Shown piece by piece: positions 8,311 through 16,664 of a DNA stretch of 64,000 bases. Positions within the stretch are counted from its first letter, which is position 1. The number at the start of each line of letters is the position of its first letter. A program made the position numbers and the translations under genes. Location of the stretch: assembly GCF_030811555.1 (NCBI RefSeq), contig NZ_JAUSQZ010000001.1, positions 7,437,241-7,501,240 of the forward strand, written 5' to 3'. Source of the stretch: Kineosporia succinea (GTDB taxonomy: Bacteria > Actinomycetota > Actinomycetes > Actinomycetales > Kineosporiaceae). Under the pieces are notes generated by a model. It searched no databases. It had not been told where the DNA came from and saw only the letters and a program-made list of their open reading frames with translations.

Positions 8311-9447
8311 CTAAGCACCCGACCCGGCACTGAGGCCCGGGGCCCGCAGCCGCGGCCCGGTCCCGACGGGAACCCCCTCATCGAGCAGCCGCCGGTACAG
8401 CGCCAGGTGGGACTGCGCCGACGCCTCCCAGGTGTGCGCCGACGCCAACGCGGAGCCGCGGTGGGTGCGGCCGGCGTCGGCCGGGCCCACCAGGTCGGAC
8501 AGCAGCGCCTCCCCCAGGGACGCCGCGTCACCCGCGAACCGCACCGCGTCACGGAACACCTCACGCAGCACCGGCAGGTCGCGCACCACCACCGGGCGGC
8601 GCGCGGCCAGGGCCTCCATCGCCGCCAGCCCGAAGCCCTCGGCGGTGCTCGGGAACGCGAACGCCGCGCACGAGGCGACCAGGCCGGGCAGGTCGTCGTC
8701 CGGCACCGGCCCCAGAACCGTCATGCGCACCCCCAGTTCCGCCACCAGCTCGTCGACCTGCGCGCGGTAGTCCCGGTAGTCGAACAGCGTCTCGCCGCCG
8801 GCCACCAGCAACTGCACCCCGGGCCGCGCGGTCTGCACCGCGGCCATGGCCCGCACCAGGTCGAGCGTGCCCTTGCGGGGCTCGATGCCCCCGACCGCCA
8901 GCACGAACTCCCCGAACCGCGAGGTCCACGACCCGTCGGGCACCGCGGTGGCGAAGCGTCGCGCGTCCACCCCGTTCGGGATCACCGTGGCCCCGATGCC
9001 CCACCCCTGCTCCAGCTCCCCGGCCACCGACGCCGAGACACACACGTGCGCAACCGGTTCGGTGATCGCCCGCTCGTGACAGGCCGCCAGCTGCGGCGTG
9101 GTGAAGTGGTCGAGGTGGTGCACCGTGCGCACCCGGCCGGGCACGGCGTTCGCACTGATGCAGTCCTGCGCGTGCACCACGTCGTAGTCGCCCTCGAAGG
9201 CCTCGCCCAGCACCGCGATCGAACGCAGGATCCGCTCCCCCACCGATTCCCCCTCCAGCGTGGGGAAGGGCACGGCCCGCACCCGCACCGCCTCCTCGAC
9301 CGGGCGGAAGAACGTCTCGTCGCCGCCGCGCCCCAGGGTCCACACGGTGACGTCCTGCCCCGCCCGCGCGAGAGCCTCGGCCAGGGCCAGGGTGTGCACC
9401 ACGCCCCCGCGCGGCCGCGTCGAATAGGTGAGCAGGCTGATCCGCAT
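8311..9447 (-). CDS. MSMEG_0565-family glycosyltransferase
   Basis: 378-aa GT-B fold, GT4-like glycosyltransferase. It begins MRISLLTYSTRPRGGVVHTLALAEAL, the typical start of the MSMEG_0565 family, and has the donor-site region GGIEPRKGTLDLVRAM and the FAFPSTAEGFGLAAMEALA motif with the nucleotide-sugar-binding acidic residue. This ATG is preferred over an upstream in-frame codon because it matches family N-termini and has GGGGAG just before it. It is divergent from the flavoprotein gene and shares the 127-bp intergenic region with the Nit1C operon. This is the usual arrangement of the family, though its acceptor is unknown. Confidence 0.9.
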   Translation of the reverse strand: MRISLLTYSTRPRGGVVHTLALAEALARAGQDVTVWTLGRGGDETFFRPVEEAVRVRAVPFPTLEGESVGERILRSIAVLGEAFEGDYDVVHAQDCISANAVPGRVRTVHHLDHFTTPQLAACHERAITEPVAHVCVSASVAGELEQGWGIGATVIPNGVDARRFATAVPDGSWTSRFGEFVLAVGGIEPRKGTLDLVRAMAAVQTARPGVQLLVAGGETLFDYRDYRAQVDELVAELGVRMTVLGPVPDDDLPGLVASCAAFAFPSTAEGFGLAAMEALAARRPVVVRDLPVLREVFRDAVRFAGDAASLGEALLSDLVGPADAGRTHRGSALASAHTWEASAQSHLALYRRLLDEGVPVGTGPRLRAPGLSAGSGA

Positions 9448-9574
9448 CTCCCCAGCCTGCTGCGAAAAGCGTTTCTCGGCAAGCCTTGTCACAGAAAGCC
9501 AAACGTTACGTCCGAAATCCAGAAGTGTTCCGGATGAAACACCCCGGCAATCGCAGCTGCCTTGACTGGACGGC

Positions 9575-10870
9575 ATGAAGGCAAAGGACGACCTCTCGGG
9601 TCACCTGCTCGCCGGTGGGCTCGACGGCCGGCACGTTCCGGTCGCGGTCATCGGCGGCGGCCAGGCGGGCCTCGCCGCCAGCTACTGCCTCTCGGCCGCG
9701 AAGGTCGAGCACGTCGTTCTCGAGCGTCACCGGATCGGGTTCGAGTGGTCCGAAAGGCGCTGGGACAGCTTCTCTCTCGTCACCCCGAACTACCAGTGCC
9801 TGCTGCCCGGCCACGAGTACGCGGCCGGGGATCCCGACGGCTTCATGGTGCGCGACGAGATCGTCGACTACCTGCGCGACTACCGGCACCGGTTCGACCC
9901 GCCGCTGCACGAGGGCGTCGACGTCACCCGGCTCGGCCACGACGGCCACCGGTTCACCCTGACCACGAACCGGGGCCGGTTCTTCGCCTCCCAGGTGGTC
10001 GTCGCGACCGGCGCCTACCACCGGCCACGGATCCCGAGATTCGCCGAACGCCTGCCCGGCAGCATCATTCAGATCCACTCGGCCGACTACAAGAACCCGC
10101 GGCAACTGCCCGAGGGGGCCACGCTCGTGGTCGGCACCGGCCAGTCGGGCGCCCAGATCGCCGAGGACCTGCACCTGGCCGGGCGCACCGTGCACCTGGC
10201 CACCGGCAACGCACCCCGGGTGGCCCGGTTCTACCGCGGCCGCGACTGCATGACCTGGCTCGACGAGATCGGCCACTACACCAAGGGAATCACCGAGTTC
10301 GCCGACCAGGAGGCCACGCGTCACAAGGTCAACCACTACGTGACCGGCCGCGACGGCGGGCGGGACCTCGACCTGCGCGCCTTCGCCCGTGACGGTATGC
10401 ACCTCTACGGCCGTCTCGCCGACATCACCGGCCCGGTGGCGCATTTCGCCGACGACCTGAGGAGCAACCTCGACGGGGCCGACGCGGTGATGGAGGGCAT
10501 CAAGGACCTGATCGACGCCCACATCGAGCGCGAGCACCTCGACCAGCCCACCGAAGAGCGCTACACACCCGTCTGGGAACCCGGCCACCACGTCCCCACG
10601 CAGGTCGACCTGACGAGAAGCGGCATCACGTCGGTGATCTGGTGCACCGGCTTCGACGCCGACTACCGCTGGGTCGACCTGCCCGTCTTCGACGGGCGCG
10701 GCTACCCCGCACACCACCGCGGTGTCACCAGCCGGCCCGGGCTCTACGTGCTCGGCCTGCCCTGGCAGTGGACCTGGGGTTCGGGCCGCTTCCGCGGGGT
10801 CGGCGAGGACGCCCGGTACCTGACCGAGCAGATCGTGCGGGCCACCCAGAGCACGCGGCGCGTGGCATGA
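9575..10870 (+). CDS. MSMEG_0569-family FAD-dependent oxidoreductase (NitH-like)
   Basis: 431-aa flavoprotein of the group B monooxygenase / MSMEG_0569 type. The FAD Rossmann motif VAVIGGGQAGLAASYCLS starts near residue 24 and a second dinucleotide (NADPH) motif VVGTGQSGAQIAEDLHL near residue 188. The C-terminus ends with YVLGLPWQWTWGSGRFRGVGEDA, a segment conserved in the family. It is the first gene of the Nit1C operon and its TGA overlaps the ATG of the amidohydrolase (ATGA). Nit1C clusters have been linked in the literature to growth on cyanide as nitrogen source and to nitrogen starvation; the flavoprotein's own reaction is not established. ATG start, weak ribosome binding site. Confidence 0.92.
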   Translation: MKAKDDLSGHLLAGGLDGRHVPVAVIGGGQAGLAASYCLSAAKVEHVVLERHRIGFEWSERRWDSFSLVTPNYQCLLPGHEYAAGDPDGFMVRDEIVDYLRDYRHRFDPPLHEGVDVTRLGHDGHRFTLTTNRGRFFASQVVVATGAYHRPRIPRFAERLPGSIIQIHSADYKNPRQLPEGATLVVGTGQSGAQIAEDLHLAGRTVHLATGNAPRVARFYRGRDCMTWLDEIGHYTKGITEFADQEATRHKVNHYVTGRDGGRDLDLRAFARDGMHLYGRLADITGPVAHFADDLRSNLDGADAVMEGIKDLIDAHIEREHLDQPTEERYTPVWEPGHHVPTQVDLTRSGITSVIWCTGFDADYRWVDLPVFDGRGYPAHHRGVTSRPGLYVLGLPWQWTWGSGRFRGVGEDARYLTEQIVRATQSTRRVA

Positions 10871-11679
10871 TCCACTGCGACGCGCACCGGCACCTGGGCG
10901 TGCTGCCCGAATACCCGTTCTACGGCGGGCCCCCGATCCGGGCCGACGTCACCGCCCGGGCCACGATCCGCGAGTTGCTCAAGGATCTCGACGCGGAGAA
11001 CACCGAACGCGCCCTGGTCATCCCCAACTACGGTGTGCCGCAACCCGATCTGGCGTTCAGCTTCAACGAGCTGGTGGTGGAGGCGGCCCAGACCGACGAA
11101 CGCGTCCGGGCCGGACTCTGGGTGTCGGCCCGACCGGAGGACGCCGAGCGCACGGCCCAGGCCCTGAAACTGGCCGGCGAACCCGGTGTGAAGGCCCTGA
11201 AGCTGAGCTTCCTGCTCGGCGGCAGCGTCGACGACACCACCCCCGGACTCGAGGCCATCTTCCGGGCGGCCCGCCGGCACAACCTGGTCGTGCACGTGCA
11301 CACCAGCCCGGGCGGCGCCAGTGACATCGACGAGATCGGCAAGCTCGTCGAGCGGTACGCCGACGACGTGAAGCTGCACCTGGTGCACCTCGGCGGCGGC
11401 ATGAGCGGCCACATGAAACTGATCGGCGGCCGCTTCTTCGACTGGATCGACCAGGGCAAGCAGGTCTACACCGACCTGTCCTGGGCGATCGGGTTCGCAC
11501 CACGCTGGCTGGCGCGGGAGATCTCCCGGCGCGGCCTCGGCCACGACCGGGTGCTCTTCGCCAGCGACCAGCCCTGGGGTGACTTCGAGGGTGAATATGC
11601 CCGCCTCAGAGCTGGGTTCGGGGACGGTGAACTGGCCGCCCTCGCCCTGCACGGAACGTTCGAGAAACTCTACGACTAG
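10867..11679 (+). CDS. Amidohydrolase-2-like metal-dependent hydrolase
   Basis: 270-aa TIM-barrel protein of the amidohydrolase superfamily. The start MIHCDAHRH carries the metal-binding HxxxH-like cluster, VVHVHTSPGG gives a mid-barrel His pair, LHLVHLGGG a further His and VLFASDQPWGDF the Asp near the end, in the order expected for amidohydrolase-2 enzymes. The ATG overlaps the preceding stop. Its place inside the Nit1C operon implies it acts on the same pathway intermediate, possibly hydrolysing an amide or decarboxylating a product; the substrate is unknown. Confidence 0.85.
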   Translation: MIHCDAHRHLGVLPEYPFYGGPPIRADVTARATIRELLKDLDAENTERALVIPNYGVPQPDLAFSFNELVVEAAQTDERVRAGLWVSARPEDAERTAQALKLAGEPGVKALKLSFLLGGSVDDTTPGLEAIFRAARRHNLVVHVHTSPGGASDIDEIGKLVERYADDVKLHLVHLGGGMSGHMKLIGGRFFDWIDQGKQVYTDLSWAIGFAPRWLAREISRRGLGHDRVLFASDQPWGDFEGEYARLRAGFGDGELAALALHGTFEKLYD

Positions 11680-11703
11680 ATCGACGACCAGAAGGGTCCC
11701 GAC

Positions 11704-12216
11704 ATGACCGACCTGACCGAGCTCGAGCAGAAGTCCCTCGAGGAGATCCCCCACCCCTCCCTGCCCGAGGGGTCCAGCATCTACGGCGGCACCAAGGTCT
11801 TCCCCGACTACCAGGCCGAGAACGGCGAGAGCTACTTCACCCTCGTGCACGGCATCGCCCACGAGTCGTCGGTGAGCTTCGTCGCGATCCTGCAGGCCAC
11901 CCGGGCGCTGCGCAAAGGCTTCGAGTCGGCCATCTACTTCTACGGCCCGGGCTCGCTGAACGCCCTGGCCACGCGCGGTTTCCCGACCACCGGCACGAGC
12001 GCCTTCCCGGGCGAGCACAACATCAACTCCTCCCTGGCCACGTTCATCAAGGAGGGCGGCAAGGTCTACTGCTGCCGGTTCGGGCTGTCGCTGCACGGCG
12101 CCCGTGAGGAAGACCTGATCGAGGGCGTCATCCCCACGCACCCCCTCGACGTGCAGGACGCGCTGATCCACTACGCGCGCAAGGGCGCCATCATCAACTC
12201 GACCTACATGATCTGA
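11704..12216 (+). CDS. MSMEG_0572/Sll0783-family nitrogen-starvation protein (NitB-like)
   Basis: 170-aa member of the MSMEG_0572/Sll0783 family, a signature gene of Nit1C clusters induced by nitrogen limitation in cyanobacteria and mycobacteria. Recognisable pieces are GGTKVFPDYQAENGESYFTLVHGIAHESSVSFVAILQATRALRKGF, YFYGPGSLN, and the end KGAIINSTYMI. The family looks like a DsrE-like alpha/beta fold with a conserved Cys pair region (VYCCRFG), but its biochemical role is unknown. ATG start; it follows the amidohydrolase by 24 bp and precedes the radical SAM gene by 9 bp, so it is co-transcribed. Confidence 0.92.
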   Translation: MTDLTELEQKSLEEIPHPSLPEGSSIYGGTKVFPDYQAENGESYFTLVHGIAHESSVSFVAILQATRALRKGFESAIYFYGPGSLNALATRGFPTTGTSAFPGEHNINSSLATFIKEGGKVYCCRFGLSLHGAREEDLIEGVIPTHPLDVQDALIHYARKGAIINSTYMI

Positions 12217-12225
12217 GGTCTGCTC

Positions 12226-13278
12226 ATGGACACCGTCACGAGAGTGAACCTCGCCGTGCGCGGGGTGCGGGTCGACGCCCCGGTGCGGCGCAGCAAGGGC
12301 GCCGGGCCCAGCGACGACGGGCACCTGCTGCTCGACGGCGAGAACGCGGCCCTGCCGATCGTCGCCGACAGCCCGTACGTGATCCGTCAGGGCCGGGTCT
12401 ACGAGGGCCGCATCGACCTCGGCCTGAGCGTGAACACCGTGGCCCGGCCGAAGTTCTACGACCTCACCACCGCTGACGGTGTCCCCTACGAGAAGATCGC
12501 CCTGCTGCATGGGAAGGACGTGCTGGCCACCACGGTCGTGCAGACCTGCATCCGCTACGACGAACCCCAGCGGTGCCGGTTCTGCGCGATCGAGGAGTCG
12601 CTGAAGCAGGGCTCGACCATCGCCGCGAAGACGCCCGCCCAGCTGGCCGAGGTGGCCGAGGCCGCGGTCCGGCTGGACGGCGTGCGGCAGATGGTCATGA
12701 CCACGGGCACCACCACCGGCCCGGACCGCGGCGCACGCAACCTGGTGCGCTCGGTCCGGGCGGTGCTGGCCGCGGTGCCGGGCCTGCCGATCCAGGTCCA
12801 GATCGAGCCACCGCGTGACCTTTCCGTGCTGCAGGACCTGAAGGACGCCGGGGCCGAGTCGATCGGTATCCACGTCGAGAGCATGGACGACGACCTCCGC
12901 CGGCGATGGATGCCGGGCAAGGGCAGCGTGCCGATGGCCGAGTACGAGGCGGCCTGGGACGAGGCGGTGCGGATCTTCGGCCGTAACAAGGTGTCCACGT
13001 ATCTGCTGATCGGCCTGGGCGAGACCCCCGACGAGCTCGTGGCCGGGGCGAGATCGCTGATCGAGCGGGGCGTCTACCCGTTCGTGGTGCCGATGCGCCC
13101 GATGGCGGGCACCCTCGCCCGCCGCGACGGCGCGACCACCGCCCCCGCGTCCGTCGTCGCCGACGTCACCACCCGCGTGGGCGCCCTGCTGCGCGAGGCC
13201 GGGATGGCCGGTGACGACCAGGGCGCCGGCTGCGCGGCCTGCGGCGCGTGCAGTGCCCTGAAGGCGGCGGGCGGATGA
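12226..13278 (+). CDS. MSMEG_0568-family radical SAM protein (NitD-like)
   Basis: 350-aa radical SAM enzyme of the MSMEG_0568 family. The cluster-binding cysteines are C108, C117 and C120 (CIRYDEPQRCRFC), a CX8CX2C spacing instead of the canonical CX3CX2C. The SAM-binding beta-barrel follows (VMTTGTTTGPDRGARN, QVQIEPP, YLLIGLGETPDEL). The C-terminus holds a second cluster of close cysteines (GCAACGAC), probably an auxiliary iron-sulfur or metal site. The substrate is unknown; radical chemistry beside a nitrilase suggests formation or breakdown of a nitrile-containing small molecule (inference). The last codons overlap the next gene (ATGA). Confidence 0.93.
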   Translation: MDTVTRVNLAVRGVRVDAPVRRSKGAGPSDDGHLLLDGENAALPIVADSPYVIRQGRVYEGRIDLGLSVNTVARPKFYDLTTADGVPYEKIALLHGKDVLATTVVQTCIRYDEPQRCRFCAIEESLKQGSTIAAKTPAQLAEVAEAAVRLDGVRQMVMTTGTTTGPDRGARNLVRSVRAVLAAVPGLPIQVQIEPPRDLSVLQDLKDAGAESIGIHVESMDDDLRRRWMPGKGSVPMAEYEAAWDEAVRIFGRNKVSTYLLIGLGETPDELVAGARSLIERGVYPFVVPMRPMAGTLARRDGATTAPASVVADVTTRVGALLREAGMAGDDQGAGCAACGACSALKAAGG

Positions 13279-14702
13279 CGTCCCTGGTCGAGGAGCTGGG
13301 CGCAGCTCTGCTGCACGACCTCTCGGCGCCGCGGCGCACGCCCCGGTTCTTCGTCGAGGACGCGGACAGCACGGCTCTCGCGGCGTACCACCGGCTGCGC
13401 CGTGAGGAGTTCGTGGAGGCCCAGGGTCTGTTCGAGGGCAGCGACCTCGACGAGCACGACGCCGACGAGCGCACCGTGGTGCTGGTGGCCCGGTCCGCCG
13501 ACGGCACCGTGCTCGGCGGGGTGCGGCTCGGGCCCGCCACCACCGGCCCCGATGTCGGCTGGTGGCAGGGTGGGCGCCTGGTCACCCGCGGAAGTGCCGG
13601 GGCCGGGGCGGCTCTCGTGCGCGCGGCCTGCGCCCGGGCCGAGGCGATGGGCGTGCTGCGCTTCGACGCGACCGTGCAGCCGCGCTACCGGTCGTTCTTC
13701 GCCAAGCTCGGCTGGGACTACGTGCGCCCGGTCGTCCTCAGCGGCCACCCGCACGAGCTGATGCGCTGGCCGATCGGCCGGATCGAGGCGCTGGCCTCGG
13801 CCACCAAGAAGGATCTCGGCGCCCTGCTCGCCCCGTTCGACGCGGTGGGCGGGACGGGTTTCGTCGGTGACGACGGTGCTCCCGTGCCGGGCTCCGACCT
13901 GGTCGCCGCCTGCGACGCGATCCTGCCCTCGATGGTCGAGCGTGACCCGGAGTGGGCCGGATGGTGTTCCGTGCTGGTCAATCTCAACGACCTGGCCGCG
14001 ATGGGGGCCGAGCCGGTGGCCCTGCTCGACGCGGTCGGGGCCCGGGACGCCTCGTTCGCCGCACGCGTCCTTCACGGTCTGCGAAGGGCGAGCCAGGCCT
14101 ACGGGGTGCCGCTGATCGGCGGTCACACCCAGCTCGGCGTCCCGGCCGCGCTGAGCGTGACCGCCCTGGGACGCACCAACCACCCGGTGCCCGGCGGCGG
14201 CGGCCGGCCCGGTCACGACATCCGGCTCACCGTCGACACCGGAGGTGCCTGGCGGCCGGGATACGCCGGGCGGCAGTGGGACTCGACCTCGCACCGCACC
14301 ACCGCCGAGCTCCGGGCCATGACCGGCACGGTCGCCCGCACCCGCCCGGCGGCGGCCAAGGACGTCTCGATGGCCGGGATCGTGGGCACCCTGGGCATGC
14401 TGGCCGAGGCCAGTGGCTGTGCGGCCGTGCTCGATGTCGCGGCCGTACCGAAACCTCCGCACGCCACCACCGGCGACTGGCTCACCTGCTTCCCGGGCTT
14501 CGGGATGCTGACCGCCGGCGATGCGGGCGCCGCCGGCGATGCGGGCGCCGCGGGCGCCGGGCCCGCCGTCACCGCGGTCTGCGGCGAGCTCACCACCGGC
14601 ACCGGAGTGCAGCTGCGCTGGCCCGACGGTGAACTCACCACCGCCCTGACCGGGGGCGTGACCGGCCTCGGGCCCTCGAAACCAACGGGAGACACACGAT
14701 GA
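13275..14702 (+). CDS. GNAT acetyltransferase - AIR synthase-like fusion (MSMEG_0567 type; NitE/NitF)
   Basis: 475-aa two-domain protein. Residues about 20-150 form a GNAT N-acetyltransferase (RFFVEDADSTALAAYHRLRREEF, VLGGVRLGP, GAALVRAACARAEAMG, YRSFFAKLGW), matching the MSMEG_0567 N-terminal family. Residues about 160-475 form an AIR-synthase (PurM)-related domain with NLNDLAAMGAEPVALLDAVG and LIGGHTQLGVP, the ATP-binding PurM signature seen in the Sll0787 family. Other Nit1C clusters carry the two as separate genes; the fused form is typical of actinobacteria. An Ala/Gly linker GDAGAAGDAGAAGAG near residue 415 comes from an 18-bp duplication. ATG overlaps the radical SAM stop; the stop overlaps the nitrilase start. 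Confidence 0.93.
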   Translation: MTSLVEELGAALLHDLSAPRRTPRFFVEDADSTALAAYHRLRREEFVEAQGLFEGSDLDEHDADERTVVLVARSADGTVLGGVRLGPATTGPDVGWWQGGRLVTRGSAGAGAALVRAACARAEAMGVLRFDATVQPRYRSFFAKLGWDYVRPVVLSGHPHELMRWPIGRIEALASATKKDLGALLAPFDAVGGTGFVGDDGAPVPGSDLVAACDAILPSMVERDPEWAGWCSVLVNLNDLAAMGAEPVALLDAVGARDASFAARVLHGLRRASQAYGVPLIGGHTQLGVPAALSVTALGRTNHPVPGGGGRPGHDIRLTVDTGGAWRPGYAGRQWDSTSHRTTAELRAMTGTVARTRPAAAKDVSMAGIVGTLGMLAEASGCAAVLDVAAVPKPPHATTGDWLTCFPGFGMLTAGDAGAAGDAGAAGAGPAVTAVCGELTTGTGVQLRWPDGELTTALTGGVTGLGPSKPTGDTR

Positions 14703-15538
14703 GCACCCTCACGCTGGGCGTCGTCTCGGCGCCGTTCGACCGCGACCTGGAGGCCGACTTCGCCCGGGTCGCGGGTCTGATCGAGCAGGCCCGGGCCCAG
14801 GGGGTGCAGCTGCTCGCCCTGCCCGAGGCCACGCTCGGCGGCTACCTCAGCGACCTGCGCGGAAGTGCCCCGCCGCCGCCCGCGTTCCGGGTGGACGGTC
14901 CCGAGATCGCCCGGCTCGCCGCGCTGGCCGGGGAGATGGTGGTGTGCGCCGGTTACTGCGAGCTCGGCGAGAACGGCGAGGTCTACAACAGCGTGGTCTG
15001 CGTCGACGGTTCCGGGGTGCTGGGCAACCACCGCAAGGTGCATCAGCCGCTGCGCGAGGACGCCCACTACACGGCCGGTTCCGGCTTCCGCGCGTTCGAC
15101 ACCCCGGTCGGCCGGATCGGGATGGTCATCTGCTACGACAAGGCGTTCCCGGAGTCGGCGCGCTCGCTCGCGCTCGACGGGGCGCAGATCGTGGTGTGCG
15201 TGTCGGCCTGGCCCGGCAGCCGCACCGACGCCCCCGAGAACCTCGAGGACGACCGCTGGAAGCACCGTTTCGACATCTTCGACGCCGCGCGGGCCCTGGA
15301 GAACCAGATCGTCTGGCTGTCGGCCAACCAGAGCGGCACCTTCGGGTCGCTGCGGTTCGTGGCCAGCTCGAAGATCGTCGGCCCGGGTGGGGACGTGCTG
15401 GCCGGCACCGGGGTCGGTGAGGGGATGGCGGTGGTCTCCCTGGACGTGGAGGGTTCCCTGGCCTCGGCGCGCCGGGCCATGGGGCACCTGCGCGACCGCC
15501 GTCCGGCCGCGTACGCCCGGCTCGAACCGGTCGGCTGA
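14699..15538 (+). CDS. nitC: Nit1C nitrilase, catalytic triad intact (NitC-like)
   Basis: 279-aa carbon-nitrogen hydrolase of the Nit1 branch (Sll0784/MSMEG_0566 type). The full triad is present: Glu43 in LLALPEATLGGYLSD, Lys113 in GNHRKVHQP and Cys145 in MVICYDKAFPESAR; the ANQSG segment near residue 210 is also conserved. Family knowledge: these enzymes hydrolyse nitriles or cyanide-derived adducts to acid plus ammonia, and NitC is needed for cyanide assimilation in several Nit1C strains. The ATG overlaps the stop of the fusion gene (ATGA). A paralog follows 3 bp after its stop. Confidence 0.93.
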   Translation: MSTLTLGVVSAPFDRDLEADFARVAGLIEQARAQGVQLLALPEATLGGYLSDLRGSAPPPPAFRVDGPEIARLAALAGEMVVCAGYCELGENGEVYNSVVCVDGSGVLGNHRKVHQPLREDAHYTAGSGFRAFDTPVGRIGMVICYDKAFPESARSLALDGAQIVVCVSAWPGSRTDAPENLEDDRWKHRFDIFDAARALENQIVWLSANQSGTFGSLRFVASSKIVGPGGDVLAGTGVGEGMAVVSLDVEGSLASARRAMGHLRDRRPAAYARLEPVG

Positions 15539-15541
15539 GCG

Positions 15542-16372
15542 ATGGGGACGGGGGTCACCATCGCCTCGGCGGCCGCGGGTTTCGGCCGTGACCTGGAGTT
15601 CGACCTGGCCCGGGTGCGCACGCTGATCGAGCAGGCCCGCAAGGCCGGTGCCGACCTGCTCGTGCTGCCCGACGCCGCGCTCGGCGGGTACCTGGCCGAC
15701 CTGCGCAACCCGGACACGGACACGCTGCCCCCGGCCCTGGAGCCCGACCACGAGCTGATCGGGCGGGTCGCGCGGGCCGCGGCCGGGATGGTCGTGTGCG
15801 TCGGCTACTGCGAGCTGGGTGACGACGGGCGGCGGTACAACAGCGCGGTCTGCGTCAGCGGTGACGGCGTGCTCGGGCGTCACCGCAAGGTGCACCTGCC
15901 CCGGGGCGAGGAGAAGGCCTACGCGCCCGGTGAGGGGTTCAGCGCGTTCGACACCCCGGCCGGGCGGATCGGGATGCTCATCGACTACGACAAGACCTTT
16001 CCCGAGTCGGCCCGGTCCCTGGCCCTGGACGGCGCCGAGGTCGTGGCCTGCCTGTCGGCCTGGCCGACCAACATCAGCAACCGGGCGCCGCGCATGAGCG
16101 ACGACCGCCAGTCGCGCCTGTTCGACCTGTACGACCGCTCCCGGGCGGCCGAGAACCAGGTGGTGCTGGCCTCGGCCAACCAGACCGGCTCGCTCGGCGG
16201 GATGCGCTTCCTCGGCCAGGCCAAGGTGGTCGGCCCGGGCGGCGACATCCTGGCCCGCACCTGGGCCAAGGCCGGGCTGGCGGTGGCCACGCTCGACGTC
16301 GGGGCCGAGATCGCGGCCGCCCGGCGGGTGCTCGACCACCTCTCCGAACGCCGCCCGCACACCTACCGCTAG
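15542..16372 (+). CDS. Second Nit1C nitrilase paralog with degraded triad (probable pseudoenzyme)
   Basis: 276-aa nitrilase-fold protein, clearly paralogous to the gene just upstream (shared GRDLEFDLARVRTLIEQAR, VCVGYCELG, FDTPAGRIGM, YDKTFPESARSLALDGAE). The catalytic Glu is Asp44 (LPDAALGGYL) and the catalytic Cys is Asp148 (MLIDYDKTFP); only Lys116 (GRHRKVHLP) survives. Without the nucleophile the usual thioimidate chemistry cannot occur. The frame is intact and codon bias normal, so it is kept as protein: it may form hetero-oligomers with the active copy, bind the nitrile, or catalyse something else. ATG starts 3 bp after the nitC stop, so it is coupled. Confidence 0.92.
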   Translation: MGTGVTIASAAAGFGRDLEFDLARVRTLIEQARKAGADLLVLPDAALGGYLADLRNPDTDTLPPALEPDHELIGRVARAAAGMVVCVGYCELGDDGRRYNSAVCVSGDGVLGRHRKVHLPRGEEKAYAPGEGFSAFDTPAGRIGMLIDYDKTFPESARSLALDGAEVVACLSAWPTNISNRAPRMSDDRQSRLFDLYDRSRAAENQVVLASANQTGSLGGMRFLGQAKVVGPGGDILARTWAKAGLAVATLDVGAEIAAARRVLDHLSERRPHTYR

Positions 16373-16382
16373 GACGGATCCG

Positions 16383-16664
16383 TTGCCCGAGATGTACTTC
16401 CACGTCACCTGGCCCGACGGCACTGCCCAGAGCTGCTACTCGCCGTCGCTGGTGATCGAGGACTTCCTGACGCCCGGCCGGAGCTACCCGGTGGCCGAGT
16501 TCGTGCGGCTCAGCGACGAGGCCCTGACCATCGCCTCCGACCGGGTGCGGGCGAAGTTCGGCTTCGCCTGCACCAGCGCGGCGGCGACCCGTTCGGCCAT
16601 TGCCGACCGCGCCCGCTCACACGACGGGGGCGAGGTCACCGTGGTCGGTTTCGGCCGCGCCTGA
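16383..16664 (+). CDS. MSMEG_0570-family nitrogen starvation response protein (NitG-like)
   Basis: 93-aa small protein of the MSMEG_0570 family, beginning MPEMYFHVTWPDG, which matches the family's MPEMxF start. For that reason the TTG at 16383 (AGGACGG about 8 nt upstream) is chosen rather than the ATG three codons later. It has further family text FLTPGRSYPVAEFVRLSDEAL. Function unknown; it is the last gene of the Nit1C operon, 10 bp after the second nitrilase. Its 3' end overlaps the convergent MdaB-like gene by 48 bp. Confidence 0.9.
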   Translation: MPEMYFHVTWPDGTAQSCYSPSLVIEDFLTPGRSYPVAEFVRLSDEALTIASDRVRAKFGFACTSAAATRSAIADRARSHDGGEVTVVGFGRA

